Shown here: positions 1 through 8,238 of the stretch, piece by piece | Position numbering within the stretch: the first letter of the stretch is position 1 | Layout of the letters: every line of letters starts with the position of its first letter | Source: an uncultured Propionibacteriaceae bacterium | Lineage (GTDB): Bacteria > Actinomycetota > Actinomycetes > Propionibacteriales > Propionibacteriaceae | DNA length: 42,329 nt | NCBI GenBank assembly: GCA_938012815.1 | Contig: CALLVV010000042.1 | Location: 1-42,329 of the forward strand | Direction of reading: 5' to 3' | The notes under the pieces: model-generated | Told to the model about the DNA's origin: nothing | Database searches by the model: none | The model's input: only the letters and a program-made list of their open reading frames with translations | Position numbers and translations under genes: made by a program

Positions 1-108
1 ATCATCCTCATGGTCGTCCACGCCGTGTGGGCGACTGTCGTCCTGGCGCGCCAGAACCGCGAGGCCATAGCGCGTTTCCACGCTTCAGCGCCGCCGTGCG
101 GACGATAG
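1..108 (+). pseudogene. 3' fragment of an HsmA-family (TIGR03987-like) membrane protein
   Basis: The first 35 codons of frame 1 encode a hydrophobic helix and loop (HAVWATVVLARQ, then REAIARFH) that match the last third of the small HsmA/TIGR03987 membrane proteins, whose usual text there is a helix with HAIWATVVL followed by a charged stretch and FHRFS. The frame then runs into TAG at 106-108. One frame over, translation continues as RFSAAV, as expected of the family after FH, so about one base appears to be missing near position 80. The family's last helix (VWLIWLIP) does not follow; antitoxin sequence does. The 5' part of the gene lies outside the window. I read this as a broken gene end. 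The family match is from memory of the motif. Confidence 0.6.
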
Positions 109-383
109 CGACTCTGCCAGCGACCGCCCGCAGTGCCGAGATCAAGACCCGCACGACCGCCCAGATCAAGGCTGACGCCTCAAAGGTCTACGCTCATTGG
201 GGAATCAGCCTTTCGGACGCGATCAACATCTTCCTCACCAAGTCGATCGAGGTGGGAGGACTCCCCTTCGACATGCGCCCCTCCGTCCCCTCGTTCGACA
301 GCCTGGAGCGCTACGCATTCCACCCCAGGTTGGACCCTAACGGGGTAGCCACCCTCCCGGAAGACTGGGATGAGGACGAGTGA
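96..383 (+). CDS. Solitary RelB/DinJ-family antitoxin, possibly a remnant
   Basis: A ribbon-helix-helix antitoxin of the RelB/DinJ type. The DNA-binding part (EIKTRTTAQIKADA, then GISLSDAINIFL and GGLPFDMR) is very typical, followed by a short acidic tail (LPEDWDEDE) that would normally embrace the partner toxin. The usual start just before AEIKTR is missing: the codon there reads AGT. The nearest in-frame start is GTG at 96, giving 95 residues with an odd 13-residue lead; the frame is also open back to GTG at 27, through HsmA-like sequence. No toxin gene follows, since guaA converges 72 bases downstream. It may be an orphan antitoxin driven from the GTG, or a dead fusion product of a deletion. 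Confidence 0.6.
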   Translation: MRTIATLPATARSAEIKTRTTAQIKADASKVYAHWGISLSDAINIFLTKSIEVGGLPFDMRPSVPSFDSLERYAFHPRLDPNGVATLPEDWDEDE

Positions 384-454
384 GCCCCGGCCACGTCCCA
401 CAAGTCAGGGACGAGGCCAGGGCGTCAGTTTGTGCGCTCAGCTCGGTAAGGGCC

Positions 455-2008
455 TCACTCCCACTCGATCGTGGCCGGGGGCTTGGAGGTCACGTCGAGG
501 ACCACGCGGTTGACCTCGGGCACCGAGTTCGTGATGCGCGTCGAGATGCGGGCCAGGACGTCGTAGGGCAGGCGCGTCCAGTCGGCCGTCATCGCATCCT
601 CGGAGGACACGGGGCGCAGCACGATCGGGTGACCGTAGGTGCGACCGTCGCCCTGGACGCCCACGCTACGCACGTCGGCGAGCAGGACGACCGGGCACTG
701 CCAGATCTCCTGATCCAGGCCGGCCGCCGTGAGCTCCTCGCGGGCGATCAGGTCGGCGGCGCGCAGGATGTCCAGGCGCTCGCGCGTCACCTCGCCGATG
801 ATGCGGATCCCCAGGCCGGGGCCGGGGAACGGATGCCGCCACACGAGTGAATCGGGCAGGCCGAGCTGCAGACCGACGGCCCGCACCTCGTCCTTGAACA
901 TGGTGCGCAGCGGTTCGATCAGCGTGAACTGCAGGTCCTCGGGCAACCCACCGACGTTGTGGTGCGACTTGATGTTCGCGGTCCCCACCCCACCGCCGGA
1001 CTCCACCACGTCGGGGTAGAGGGTTCCCTGCACCAGGAAGTCGATGCCGCGTTCCCCCGCCAGACGGGCGGCCATCGCCTCGAAGGTGCGGATGAACTCG
1101 CGACCGATGATCTTGCGCTTCTCCTCCGGTTCCGAGACCCCGGCCAGAGCCCTGAGGAAACGCTCGGACTCGTCGGCCACCATCAGGTCCACTCCGGTGA
1201 TCTCGACGAAATCCTCCTTGACCTGTTTGGCTTCCCCCTCACGCAGGAGGCCGTGGTCGACGAAGACGCAGGTCAGCTGCGGCCCGATGGCCCGCTGCAC
1301 CAGCGCCGCGGCGACCGCGGAGTCGACCCCCCCGGACAGGGCGCAGAGCACGCGGCTGTCCCCCACCTTGGCGCGGATGTCGGCGATGGCCTCGTTGACC
1401 ATGTTCTCGGGGGTCCAGTCGGGGGCCAGCCCCGCGATGTGGAACAGGAAATGTTCCAGCACCTGCTGACCCCATTGGGTGTGCGCGACCTCCGGGTGCC
1501 ACTGCACCCCCGCCAGCTTCCGCATCCGGCACTCGAAGGCTGCGACGGGGGCTCCCGCCGTGCGCGCCAGCACGTGGAAGCCCTCCGGGGCGCGGGAGAC
1601 GGAATCCCCGTGGCTCATCCACACGTTGAGCGTGTTCGGGAGGGTCGCCAGGAGTTTGCCGCTGTTCTGGATGGACAGGGGCGTGCGGCCGTACTCGCGC
1701 TGCCCGGTCTTGGCCACCGACCCGCCCAAGGCCTGGGCCATCACCTGGAAGCCGTAGCAGATCCCGAAAACTGGGATCCCGGCCTCGAACAGCCCCGGAT
1801 CAACCTGCGGCGCGTCATCGGCATAGACCGACGACGGCCCGCCCGACAAGATAATGGCCGATGGCCGCCTGGCCAGGATCTCCTCCACGGAGGCCTCGGA
1901 ACCGATGATCTCGGAATAGACGTGGGCCTCACGGACCCGTCTGGCGATGAGCTGCGCGTACTGGGCGCCGAAGTCGACCACGAGTACCAGATCGTGCTGG
2001 GAAGTCAT
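455..2008 (-). CDS. guaA: GMP synthase (glutamine-hydrolysing)
   Basis: Converts XMP to GMP using glutamine and ATP, the last step of guanine nucleotide synthesis. The 517-residue protein has the class I glutamine amidotransferase domain first (nucleophile Cys84 in FGICYGFQ; His171 and Glu173 in QWHPEV), then the PP-loop ATP pyrophosphatase domain (SGGVDS at 225-230) and the C-terminal dimerisation domain ending PPATIEWE. The frame is open 42 codons further upstream, but the chosen ATG (MTSQHDLVLVVDFG) matches the family's normal start and length. It is transcribed away from cysK. The other two genes of the branch in this window, guaB and guaB3, lie about 11 kb away on the same strand. Confidence 0.97.
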   Translation of the reverse strand: MTSQHDLVLVVDFGAQYAQLIARRVREAHVYSEIIGSEASVEEILARRPSAIILSGGPSSVYADDAPQVDPGLFEAGIPVFGICYGFQVMAQALGGSVAKTGQREYGRTPLSIQNSGKLLATLPNTLNVWMSHGDSVSRAPEGFHVLARTAGAPVAAFECRMRKLAGVQWHPEVAHTQWGQQVLEHFLFHIAGLAPDWTPENMVNEAIADIRAKVGDSRVLCALSGGVDSAVAAALVQRAIGPQLTCVFVDHGLLREGEAKQVKEDFVEITGVDLMVADESERFLRALAGVSEPEEKRKIIGREFIRTFEAMAARLAGERGIDFLVQGTLYPDVVESGGGVGTANIKSHHNVGGLPEDLQFTLIEPLRTMFKDEVRAVGLQLGLPDSLVWRHPFPGPGLGIRIIGEVTRERLDILRAADLIAREELTAAGLDQEIWQCPVVLLADVRSVGVQGDGRTYGHPIVLRPVSSEDAMTADWTRLPYDVLARISTRITNSVPEVNRVVLDVTSKPPATIEWE

Positions 2009-2134
2009 GAGCGAGAGTCTAGGCCCAGCCGATCCAGTTGAGCCAGAGGATGAGGCACCACAGCCGGGTGTCCAGCATGTGATACGACGGATCGTAGTGG
2101 GAATAGCGACGAAGCAGGCCCCGTTGTCACCCAT

Positions 2135-3064
2135 ATGACCGTTTACTCCAATGTCACCGAGCTCATCGGACGCACCCCGCTGGTCAAGCTGAACCGCATC
2201 GCCGGGGACAACGCGACCGTCGTCGCGAAGCTCGAGTTCTACAACCCCGCCAATTCCGTCAAGGACCGCATCGGCGCCGCCATCATCGAGGCCGCAGAGG
2301 CCTCCGGTGACCTGAAGCCGGGTGGCACCATCGTCGAGGGCACATCCGGCAACACCGGTATCGCGCTGGCAATGGTTGGTGCGGCAAAGGGGTACAAGGT
2401 GGTTCTGGCGATGCCCGAGACCATGTCCCTGGAGCGCCGCGCCCTGCTGCGCGCCTACGGCGCTGAGCTGGTGCTGACCCCCGGTCCTCTGGGCATGAAA
2501 GGCGCCGTCGCGAAGGCCGAGGAGATCGCCGAGGAGCGTGGCGGCGTTCTGGCCCGTCAGTTCGCCAACCCGGCCAACCTAGCCGTGCACCGCCGCACCA
2601 CCGCCGAGGAGATCTGGGCCGACACCGACGGCAAGGTTGACATCGTCGTGGCCGGGGTGGGTACCGGTGGCACCGTCTCCGGTGTCGGCCAAGTGCTCAA
2701 GGAACACAACCCCGAGGTGAAGGTCATAGCCGTCGAGCCCGCCGAGTCGCCAATCCTGTCCGGTGGCCAGCCCGGCCCACACAAAATCCAGGGCCTCGGC
2801 GCGAACTTCGTCCCGGAGATCCTGGACCGCAGCGTGATCGACGAGGTCATCACCCGCAACATCGACCAGTCCCTCGATTTCGCCCGGGCAGCCGCCACCC
2901 AGGAGGGACTGCTCGTCGGCATCTCCTCCGGCGCCGCCCTCTCCGCGGCCGTCGAAATCGCCAACCGTCCCGAGAACGCAGGCAAAACCATCGTCGCCGT
3001 GCTGCCCGACTTCGGTGAACGCTACCTGTCCACCATCCTGTTCGAGGGTCTCATCGACGCCTGA
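2135..3064 (+). CDS. cysK: Cysteine synthase A (O-acetylserine sulfhydrylase)
   Basis: PLP enzyme that makes L-cysteine from O-acetylserine and sulfide in the cytoplasm. At 309 residues it has the family's full length. Visible landmarks are the PLP lysine Lys43 in NSVKDR, the substrate loop TSGNTG at 70-75, the phosphate-binding GTGGT at 176-180, and GISSGA at 262-267, whose serine contacts the pyridine nitrogen. The MTVYSNVTELIGRTPLV start is typical. No clear Shine-Dalgarno lies in front of the ATG (the preceding bases are CACCCAT), so translation could be leaderless or weakly initiated. It is a single-gene unit, with no cysE beside it, divergent from guaA and closed by a strong terminator. 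Confidence 0.96.
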   Translation: MTVYSNVTELIGRTPLVKLNRIAGDNATVVAKLEFYNPANSVKDRIGAAIIEAAEASGDLKPGGTIVEGTSGNTGIALAMVGAAKGYKVVLAMPETMSLERRALLRAYGAELVLTPGPLGMKGAVAKAEEIAEERGGVLARQFANPANLAVHRRTTAEEIWADTDGKVDIVVAGVGTGGTVSGVGQVLKEHNPEVKVIAVEPAESPILSGGQPGPHKIQGLGANFVPEILDRSVIDEVITRNIDQSLDFARAAATQEGLLVGISSGAALSAAVEIANRPENAGKTIVAVLPDFGERYLSTILFEGLIDA

Positions 3065-3157
3065 TCCCCGGGACGGGGACGAAACGGATCCCCCGAAGCC
3101 GGCTCAACCGGCTGGAGCGGATTTTGTCGACGCGACCTGCTCCGGCCGGGACACCAG

Positions 3158-3194
3158 ACTCCCCCGCCGCCCATCGATCGGCGGGGGAGTTTTC
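3158..3194 (+). terminator. Rho-independent terminator after cysK
   Basis: An 11-bp perfect stem (ACTCCCCCGCC at 3158-3168 with GGCGGGGGAGT at 3180-3190), an 11-base loop, and a short T-run (TTTT at 3190-3193). It lies 94 bases after the cysK stop and just before the converging end of the ABC permease gene. On the minus strand no T-run follows the stem, so it mainly serves cysK. Confidence 0.85.
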
Positions 3195-3200
3195 GCGGTT

Positions 3201-4025
3201 TCAGCGCGCCACGCGTCTGCGGAAGATTGCGACGGTCAGCGCCGGGAAGACCGCCAGCAGCACCACCCACGCGATTGCGGTGGCCGCCACGGGATTCTGC
3301 AGCGACCACACCTCGGGCACCATAGCTGTGCCGAGGTTCCCGAACAGCGTCCGCACCGCCTGCACCAGCGATGACAGCGGGTTCCACTCGGCGATACCAC
3401 GCAGCCAGTCGGGCAGGGTCTCCGAGGGCACGAAGGCATTGCTGACGAAGGAGACCGGCAGCACCACGACCGTGGAGATGCTGGTGAGGGACTGGGGGTT
3501 GGGGACGGCCACCCCCAGCAGCACCATCACCCAGCTGAAGCACCACGCGGTGACCAGCAGGAGCAGCACCCCGAGGAGAAAATTTCCCAGCCCGGCGTGG
3601 AAGCGCCAGCCGACGATGAAACCGGCGATGAGCATCACGATCACGGAGCAGGCGGCAACGGCCAGGTCCGCGAGGGTGCGGGCCATCAGGATCGCGCTGG
3701 GCGCCATGGGCAGGGTGCGGAACCGGTCGATGATCCCCTCCTTGAGGTCCTCGGCCATGTACACACCGGAGATCATCGACCCGAACACGATCGTCTGCCC
3801 GAAGACACCGGCCATCAGGAACTGCGTGTAGTCGCTGCCCTGGACGTGCACGGCGCCGCCGTAGACCTGGGTGAACAACAACACGAACATGATCGGCTGC
3901 GTCAGCGAGAAGGCGATGATCTCGGGGCTGCGCCGCAACTGGAGCAGGTTGCGCACCAGGACGGCGTGGACATCGCCCAGCCAACCAACCACCGGTCCGC
4001 GTCCCAGGGCCTGAACCGAGCTCAT
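3201..4025 (-). CDS. DrrB-type ABC-2 transporter permease
   Basis: Membrane subunit of an ABC-2 type exporter, 274 residues with about six hydrophobic helices. The layout is that of the daunorubicin-resistance permease DrrB: an N-terminal RNLLQLRRSPE segment before the first helix, the conserved GVYMAEDLKEGIIDRFRTLP cytoplasmic stretch around residues 88-107, a hydrophobic core, and PVSFVSNAFVP before the last helices. Its ATG overlaps the TGA of the upstream ATPase gene by four bases (ATGA), so the two are translationally coupled. The substrate cannot be read from sequence; drugs, lipids or a self-made hydrophobic compound are typical of the family. Confidence 0.92.
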   Translation of the reverse strand: MSSVQALGRGPVVGWLGDVHAVLVRNLLQLRRSPEIIAFSLTQPIMFVLLFTQVYGGAVHVQGSDYTQFLMAGVFGQTIVFGSMISGVYMAEDLKEGIIDRFRTLPMAPSAILMARTLADLAVAACSVIVMLIAGFIVGWRFHAGLGNFLLGVLLLLVTAWCFSWVMVLLGVAVPNPQSLTSISTVVVLPVSFVSNAFVPSETLPDWLRGIAEWNPLSSLVQAVRTLFGNLGTAMVPEVWSLQNPVAATAIAWVVLLAVFPALTVAIFRRRVAR

Positions 4026-4984
4026 GCCGCCACCTCCTGCTCCTCGGCCACGTGACCCGTCAGGGTCAGGAAGACATCGTCCAGGGTCGGGCGGCGGATG
4101 CCGGCGTCGTGCAGTTCGATGTCCTCCTCACCCAGGGCCGTCAGCACCGCGATCAGCGCTGCGGTGGGGTCGCCCACCTGCGCGGTGAGAACCCGCCCCG
4201 TGTCCGCCACCTTGGCTCCAGTGCTGGACGCGACGATCCTCCGCGCCCGGTCGGCGTCCGCCTCGTCGACGAGGGTCAGTTCGATGCGTTTACCACCCAC
4301 CGATGCCTTGAGTTCGTCGGCGGTCCCCTCCGCGATGACGTGCCCGCGGTCGATCACGGAGATGGAGTCTGCCAGCTGGTCGGCCTCCTCCAGATACTGA
4401 GTGGTGAGCAGGACCGTGGTTCCCTCCCCCACACGCTGCCGGATGACCTCCCAGAGCCCCAGCCGGGCCTGCGGGTCGAGGCCGGTGGTCGGTTCGTCAA
4501 GGAACAACACCGGAGGGTTGATCACGAGCGCCCCGGCCAGGTCGACGCGCCGCCGCATCCCGCCGGAGAAACCCTTCAACGGCCGGTCGGCGGCCTCGGT
4601 CAGGTCGAAGGCCTCGAGCAGCTCCTCCGCGCGCTGTTTCGCCTGACGGGTTCCGATCCGGTACAGCCTGCCCACCAGCACCAGGTTCTCCCGAGCGGTC
4701 AGCACCTCGTCCACGGCCGCGTACTGACCGGATGTGCCGATCAGCGGACGCACCTTCGCGGGGTCGGCGAGCACGTCGACCCCGGCGACACTCGCCCTCC
4801 CGGATTCCGGACGCAGCAAGGTGGTGAGCACCTTCACGACGGTGGTCTTCCCCGCACCATTGGGGCCCAGCAGTCCCCGGACGGTTCCCTGCTCGACGGA
4901 GAGATTGAGCCCGTCGAGGGCACGCACCGGTCCGGTCTTGGTTTGATACGTTTTACGCAGTTCCTGCGCCGTGATGAAGGTCAT
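4022..4984 (-). CDS. DrrA-type ABC transporter ATP-binding protein
   Basis: Cytoplasmic ATPase that powers the adjacent DrrB-like permease. 320 residues: Walker A GPNGAGKT at 40-47, signature FSGGMRR at 139-145, Walker B VLFLDEP at 159-165. The switch position reads TTQYLEEAD, with Gln196 where most ABC ATPases have His, a known trait of the DrrA group. A C-terminal domain of about 90 residues (ending in RRPTLDDVFLTLTGH) also fits DrrA. The ATG at 4984 was chosen because AAAGGGA precedes it at good spacing and it begins at the domain; the frame extends 27 codons further without homology. It is the middle gene of a regulator-ATPase-permease unit. Confidence 0.93.
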   Translation of the reverse strand: MTFITAQELRKTYQTKTGPVRALDGLNLSVEQGTVRGLLGPNGAGKTTVVKVLTTLLRPESGRASVAGVDVLADPAKVRPLIGTSGQYAAVDEVLTARENLVLVGRLYRIGTRQAKQRAEELLEAFDLTEAADRPLKGFSGGMRRRVDLAGALVINPPVLFLDEPTTGLDPQARLGLWEVIRQRVGEGTTVLLTTQYLEEADQLADSISVIDRGHVIAEGTADELKASVGGKRIELTLVDEADADRARRIVASSTGAKVADTGRVLTAQVGDPTAALIAVLTALGEEDIELHDAGIRRPTLDDVFLTLTGHVAEEQEVAA

Positions 4985-5044
4985 GCATTCCCTTTCTCGT
5001 GGTGTGGAATCAGGCGAGAGCCGCTGCAACGACTGCCCGCCCGG

Positions 5045-5083
5045 GAGTGCCGCGTTCCAAAGCACCTACGGATCGCGGCACTC
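5045..5083. repeat. 10-bp inverted repeat between tetR and drrA-like gene
   Basis: GAGTGCCGCG (5045-5054) is exactly repeated in inverse as CGCGGCACTC (5074-5083), with a 19-base loop. It lies in the 106-base gap between the TetR gene and the ATPase gene on the minus strand. The T-run next to it (TTGTTTTT, 5084-5090) is on the plus-strand side, so on the minus-strand transcript it is not a standard terminator. It may attenuate read-through from the regulator gene into the transporter genes or stabilise mRNA ends. Confidence 0.5.
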
Positions 5084-5090
5084 TTGTTTT

Positions 5091-5654
5091 TCATGGATCC
5101 CCCCGTTCCGCGGAATCACCGATGAGGCGGCGCAGCGCCTCCTCGATCTCCTCGCGCGGGGCAACGGTGTCCCGGACGACGGCCTGGAACAGGACCCCGT
5201 AGCAGTAGGCGAGCACGGCGCGCCCCGTCGCCTCCGGGATGTTCCGCGACAACCGCTCCACCAGGGCCGCGTCGCCGGGGACGATGAAACGCCGAAGCTT
5301 CGGGTGAGTCGTGTAGAGCAGGGCGAAGGACATCTCGTTGCGGGTCCGTTTCAGATCCGCCAGGGATTCCATCACCATGTCCGCGACCAAGCCAACGGGG
5401 TCATCGACCTCGTTGGGTTCGGAGGTGAACTCGGCCAGTTTCTCCTCGCGTTCCTCCTCCAGCCCCGTGAGCGCCTCCGCCAGCATGTCGGTGAGGGACT
5501 TGAAGTACTGGGTGGTCGACCCGAGCGGCACCCTGGCGCGTTCGGCCACCTTCCGGTGGGTGACGGCGCTGATCCCGATCTCCTTGATCAGCTCCCCGGC
5601 GGCCTGCAGGATCTTCCTCCTGCGCCCCTCCGGGTCCCTCGTCCGTTTCGCCAT
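5091..5654 (-). CDS. TetR/AcrR-family regulator of the DrrAB-like exporter
   Basis: One-component repressor of 187 residues. The N-terminal helix-turn-helix lies at about residues 23-45 (GISAVTHRKVAERARVPLGSTTQYF region), followed by a helical ligand-binding domain. The ATG at 5654 (MAKRTRDPEGRRRKIL) fits the family; a second ATG at 5669 sits inside the presumed operator. No Shine-Dalgarno is visible, and a -10-like TACATT lies only 7 bases upstream of the start, so the message may be leaderless. The exporter genes follow on the same strand, and the palindromic site directly upstream suggests autorepression together with control of drrAB. The ligand is unknown. Confidence 0.9.
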   Translation of the reverse strand: MAKRTRDPEGRRRKILQAAGELIKEIGISAVTHRKVAERARVPLGSTTQYFKSLTDMLAEALTGLEEEREEKLAEFTSEPNEVDDPVGLVADMVMESLADLKRTRNEMSFALLYTTHPKLRRFIVPGDAALVERLSRNIPEATGRAVLAYCYGVLFQAVVRDTVAPREEIEEALRRLIGDSAERGDP

Positions 5655-5662
5655 GGCGCTAA

Positions 5663-5690
5663 TGTACATGCGTACATGTACGGATGTACA
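5663..5690. promoter_or_regulatory. Candidate TetR operator (repeated TGTACA/GTACATGTAC)
   Basis: Three TGTACA-type units lie in 28 bases: TGTACAT (5663-5669), the perfect 10-base palindrome GTACATGTAC (5672-5681) and TGTACA (5685-5690). They sit 9-36 bases upstream of the regulator's start codon, over its likely promoter. Such dense palindromic AT-containing sequence is unusual in this GC-rich context and fits a self-controlled TetR operator. The assignment to this regulator is inference from position. Confidence 0.65.
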
Positions 5691-5708
5691 GATTCGGCGT
5701 GTCGCGGC

Positions 5709-6263
5709 TCACCCGCGCAGGATCGCGCGGTGCAGCACCTCGTGGGTCCGGTTTGCCAGGCGGGATTCCACCAGGACGACCTCGTCGACGACGAACTCCC
5801 GGGACGCGTAGGTGTCGAGGGCCTGGAGGAGACGCCCTGCTTTCTGGGCGCGCTGGGCCCTGGCGATGGTGACGTGGGCCCTGAAACCCGTCCCGTCGGG
5901 GCTGCCGCCGTGGTGGGTGACGAGGGCTCGCAGCTGCCTGGACCACTCCCCCAGCTGTACCGCCGCGACCCCCGGAACGCCGAGGTACAGCACCTTGGCG
6001 CGCTCCGGGCCACGGAATCCGCCTGCGCCTGCGATGCTCATCGCCAGCGGGGCATGACGCCCGGCCCATTCGTCGAGCGCCTGGATCAGTTCCTCGACTC
6101 GGTGACCGGGGTGGTCGGCCATGAAGGCCAGCGTGAGGTGGTAGGTCGTAGGTCGGCTCCAGCGCCACGGCGATTTCTCGGTGGCGGTGCGGCGCGGTTC
6201 CAGGAAGCGGTCGATGTCGGCAACGACATCGACGGGAGGTGCCACGGCGATGAAACAACGCAT
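5709..6263 (-). CDS. thpR: RNA 2',3'-cyclic phosphodiesterase (2'-5' RNA ligase family)
   Basis: Member of the 2H phosphoesterase superfamily, 184 residues, the normal ThpR length. Both catalytic HxTx motifs are present: HLTL at 42-45 and HVTI at 130-133. The N-terminal MRCFIAV strand is also typical. The enzyme opens 2',3'-cyclic phosphates on RNA ends and can join 2'-5' linkages in vitro; its cellular role in bacteria is not settled. It ends 54 bases upstream of the TetR start, leaving just enough room for that gene's operator and promoter, so it is probably a separate unit despite the shared strand. Confidence 0.92.
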   Translation of the reverse strand: MRCFIAVAPPVDVVADIDRFLEPRRTATEKSPWRWSRPTTYHLTLAFMADHPGHRVEELIQALDEWAGRHAPLAMSIAGAGGFRGPERAKVLYLGVPGVAAVQLGEWSRQLRALVTHHGGSPDGTGFRAHVTIARAQRAQKAGRLLQALDTYASREFVVDEVVLVESRLANRTHEVLHRAILRG

Positions 6264-6334
6264 CCGGCGATCCTACGGGGATTGGGCCCGTGAGCCTTCG
6301 CCACGCCCCGCCTCCAACCAGTCCGTGCGGGCCT

Positions 6335-7426
6335 TCAGCCCTTCATTCCCAGGTGTTCACGAAGCGTGTTCCCCTGGTATCCGTCCCGGCACAGTCCGCG
6401 TCGCCCGAGTATCTGCACCATCTGATCCAGGAACAGGTCGACGGAGTTCCGCGACCCGCCGGGCAGTGCGATGAAACCGTCGATCGCCCCCGCCTCCGCC
6501 CGGGCCTCGACCGCATCGGCCGCGTCCTCCGGGGTACCGATGACGGTCCAGTGCAGGGTTGCATCCACCCCACTGGACTCGGCCACCGCATGGGCCTCCT
6601 CGCGGCTGTCTGCCAACACCATGTTGAGCCCGGGCAGGAACCGGACATCGTCGGCGTCACGACCCGCCGCGACAGCAGCATCACGCAGAGCGGTCCGTTG
6701 CGCCATTGCGTCCTCCAGGTCAGGGACTGCCCCGAACACGACATCGGCCACGACCCCCGCAAAAGCAATACCGGCGGGCGACGCCCCGGCCTGGACGACG
6801 GGCAGCCGCCCTGCGGGATGCGATGGGAGGGCCATCGGTCCGGCCACCCGGAAGTGTTCGCCCTCGAAGTCGATGGCCTTCACCTTCCCGGGATCGGAGA
6901 AAATCCCAGAGGCCCGGTCCGCGACGAATGCGTCGGCGGGGAACGAGTCCCAGAGCGCGTTCACGACTTCGACGAACTCGCAGGCCCGGGCGTATCGCTC
7001 CTCGGATCCAGGGGGTGTGTCCAGTCCGTAGTTTTCCTCACCCCCCAGGGCGGTGACCACGTTCCAGCCGGCACGTCCCCCGCTGATCTGCTGCAGGGAG
7101 GCCAGCGCCCGGGCGACGGGGAACGGGTGCGCGTAGGCCGTCTGGACGGTCGGGACCAGGCCGATTCTCGTCGTGATGGCCGCCAGGGCCGTGACGAGGG
7201 TGAACGAGTCGAGGGTGGTGAATCCTGGTGCACCGCCGACGGAATCCGGTCTGAGATAGCCCGCTTCGGGGCAGAAGAGGAAGTCGAGCGCAGCGGCCTC
7301 GGCTTTCCGCGCGAGCTCGGCGTAGGGAGTCAGGGAGAACATCTCCTCGACGCGGCTGTCGTCGCGTCTCCAGGCTTCTCCGCGCAGCCAGATCGGGGAA
7401 AGTGCGATTCCTGTGCTGAGGGTCAT
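6335..7426 (-). CDS. NtaA/SnaA/DszA-type flavin-dependent monooxygenase in an iron-uptake operon
   Basis: A luciferase-like (LLM class) flavin monooxygenase of 363 residues. The motif SGGRAGWNVVT at 115-125 and the C-terminal LREHLGM mark the NtaA/SnaA/DszA group, which uses reduced FMN from a separate reductase to oxidise substrates such as nitrilotriacetate, EDTA, pristinamycin intermediates or sulfones. It is shorter than the roughly 430-450 residues common in that group. Its ATG overlaps the stop of the siderophore-type ATPase gene by four bases, making it the last gene of the iron/metallophore transporter operon. A role in oxidising the imported chelator to release metal is an attractive inference. 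No flavin reductase gene is nearby. Confidence 0.88.
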   Translation of the reverse strand: MTLSTGIALSPIWLRGEAWRRDDSRVEEMFSLTPYAELARKAEAAALDFLFCPEAGYLRPDSVGGAPGFTTLDSFTLVTALAAITTRIGLVPTVQTAYAHPFPVARALASLQQISGGRAGWNVVTALGGEENYGLDTPPGSEERYARACEFVEVVNALWDSFPADAFVADRASGIFSDPGKVKAIDFEGEHFRVAGPMALPSHPAGRLPVVQAGASPAGIAFAGVVADVVFGAVPDLEDAMAQRTALRDAAVAAGRDADDVRFLPGLNMVLADSREEAHAVAESSGVDATLHWTVIGTPEDAADAVEARAEAGAIDGFIALPGGSRNSVDLFLDQMVQILGRRGLCRDGYQGNTLREHLGMKG

Positions 7427-8238
7427 GTCGGTCCTTCGTGGTTCAGGGGCGCGGTGCGCCCAATTGGTGTCACCTGGGGGGATCCGGTGACGGGATCAGG
7501 GGTCACGACGCAGGGCAGTCCGAAGACCTCTTCAACGAGGCCAGGGGTCACCACCTCACCAGGTGGTCCCTGGGCGACGATCTCGCCGGCCCGCATCGCT
7601 ATCAGATGGGTGGAGAAACGTGCTGCCTGGTTGAGGTCGTGCAACACGGCCACCAGGCAGCGGCCTCTCCGGTTCAAGTCCACCAGGAGTTCCATCAACT
7701 CCACCTGGTGACGGATGTCGAGGAAGGTGGTGGGCTCGTCGAGCAGCAGTATGGGGGTGTCCTGGGCGAGCGCCATCGCGATCCAGGCCCGTTGTCGCTG
7801 CCCACCCGACAGCTCATCGACCCGCCTGGTCGCCAGGGCGGTGACGTTCGCCTCGTCCATGGCGTGGGCGACCAGTTCCTCGTCGCGCAGGGTCCACCGG
7901 CGGGCGAAGCCCTGGTGGGGGAACCTGCCCCGGGCCACCAGCTCGGAGACCGTGATGCCGTCGGGGACCATCGAGCTCTGCGGCAGGATGCCGATTCTTC
8001 TGGCAACCCGTCTCGTGGGCTGTTCGTGGATGTCGCGGCCGTCGAGGATCACCCGCCCGGCAGTTGGTTTCAGGAGCCGGGCCAGCGCCTTCAGCAGCGT
8101 CGACTTGCCGCAGCCGTTCGGCCCCACCACGGCGGTGAATTCTGCATCGAGAATCGTGAGGTCCAGGCGGCTGGAGATGATGCGGTTGCCGTAGCCGAGC
8201 CTCGCCCCGTCGGCCCGCAGCCGGCCGGTGGGTGTCAT
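7423..8238 (-). CDS. Iron-siderophore/metallophore ABC transporter ATPase (FepC/FecE type)
   Basis: Cytoplasmic ATPase of 271 residues for the adjacent FecCD-type permeases. Landmarks: Walker A GPNGCGKST at 39-47, Q-loop in ILPQSS near 84-89, signature LSGGQRQR at 143-150, Walker B ILLLDEP at 163-169, switch His200 in VAVLHDLNQAARF. The HDLNQAAR text after the switch His is characteristic of siderophore and cobalamin importers. It overlaps the permease gene before it and the monooxygenase gene after it by four bases each, so the whole set is translationally coupled. The transported ligand is not shown by the sequence. Confidence 0.94.
   Translation of the reverse strand: MTPTGRLRADGARLGYGNRIISSRLDLTILDAEFTAVVGPNGCGKSTLLKALARLLKPTAGRVILDGRDIHEQPTRRVARRIGILPQSSMVPDGITVSELVARGRFPHQGFARRWTLRDEELVAHAMDEANVTALATRRVDELSGGQRQRAWIAMALAQDTPILLLDEPTTFLDIRHQVELMELLVDLNRRGRCLVAVLHDLNQAARFSTHLIAMRAGEIVAQGPPGEVVTPGLVEEVFGLPCVVTPDPVTGSPQVTPIGRTAPLNHEGPT

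Noticed and set aside
2009..2134. Short hydrophobic, Trp-rich minus-strand frame between cysK and guaA (ending LILWLNWIGWA)
   Set aside because: About 35 codons without a start codon or ribosome site; it could be the tail of a lost membrane gene, but chance is equally likely.
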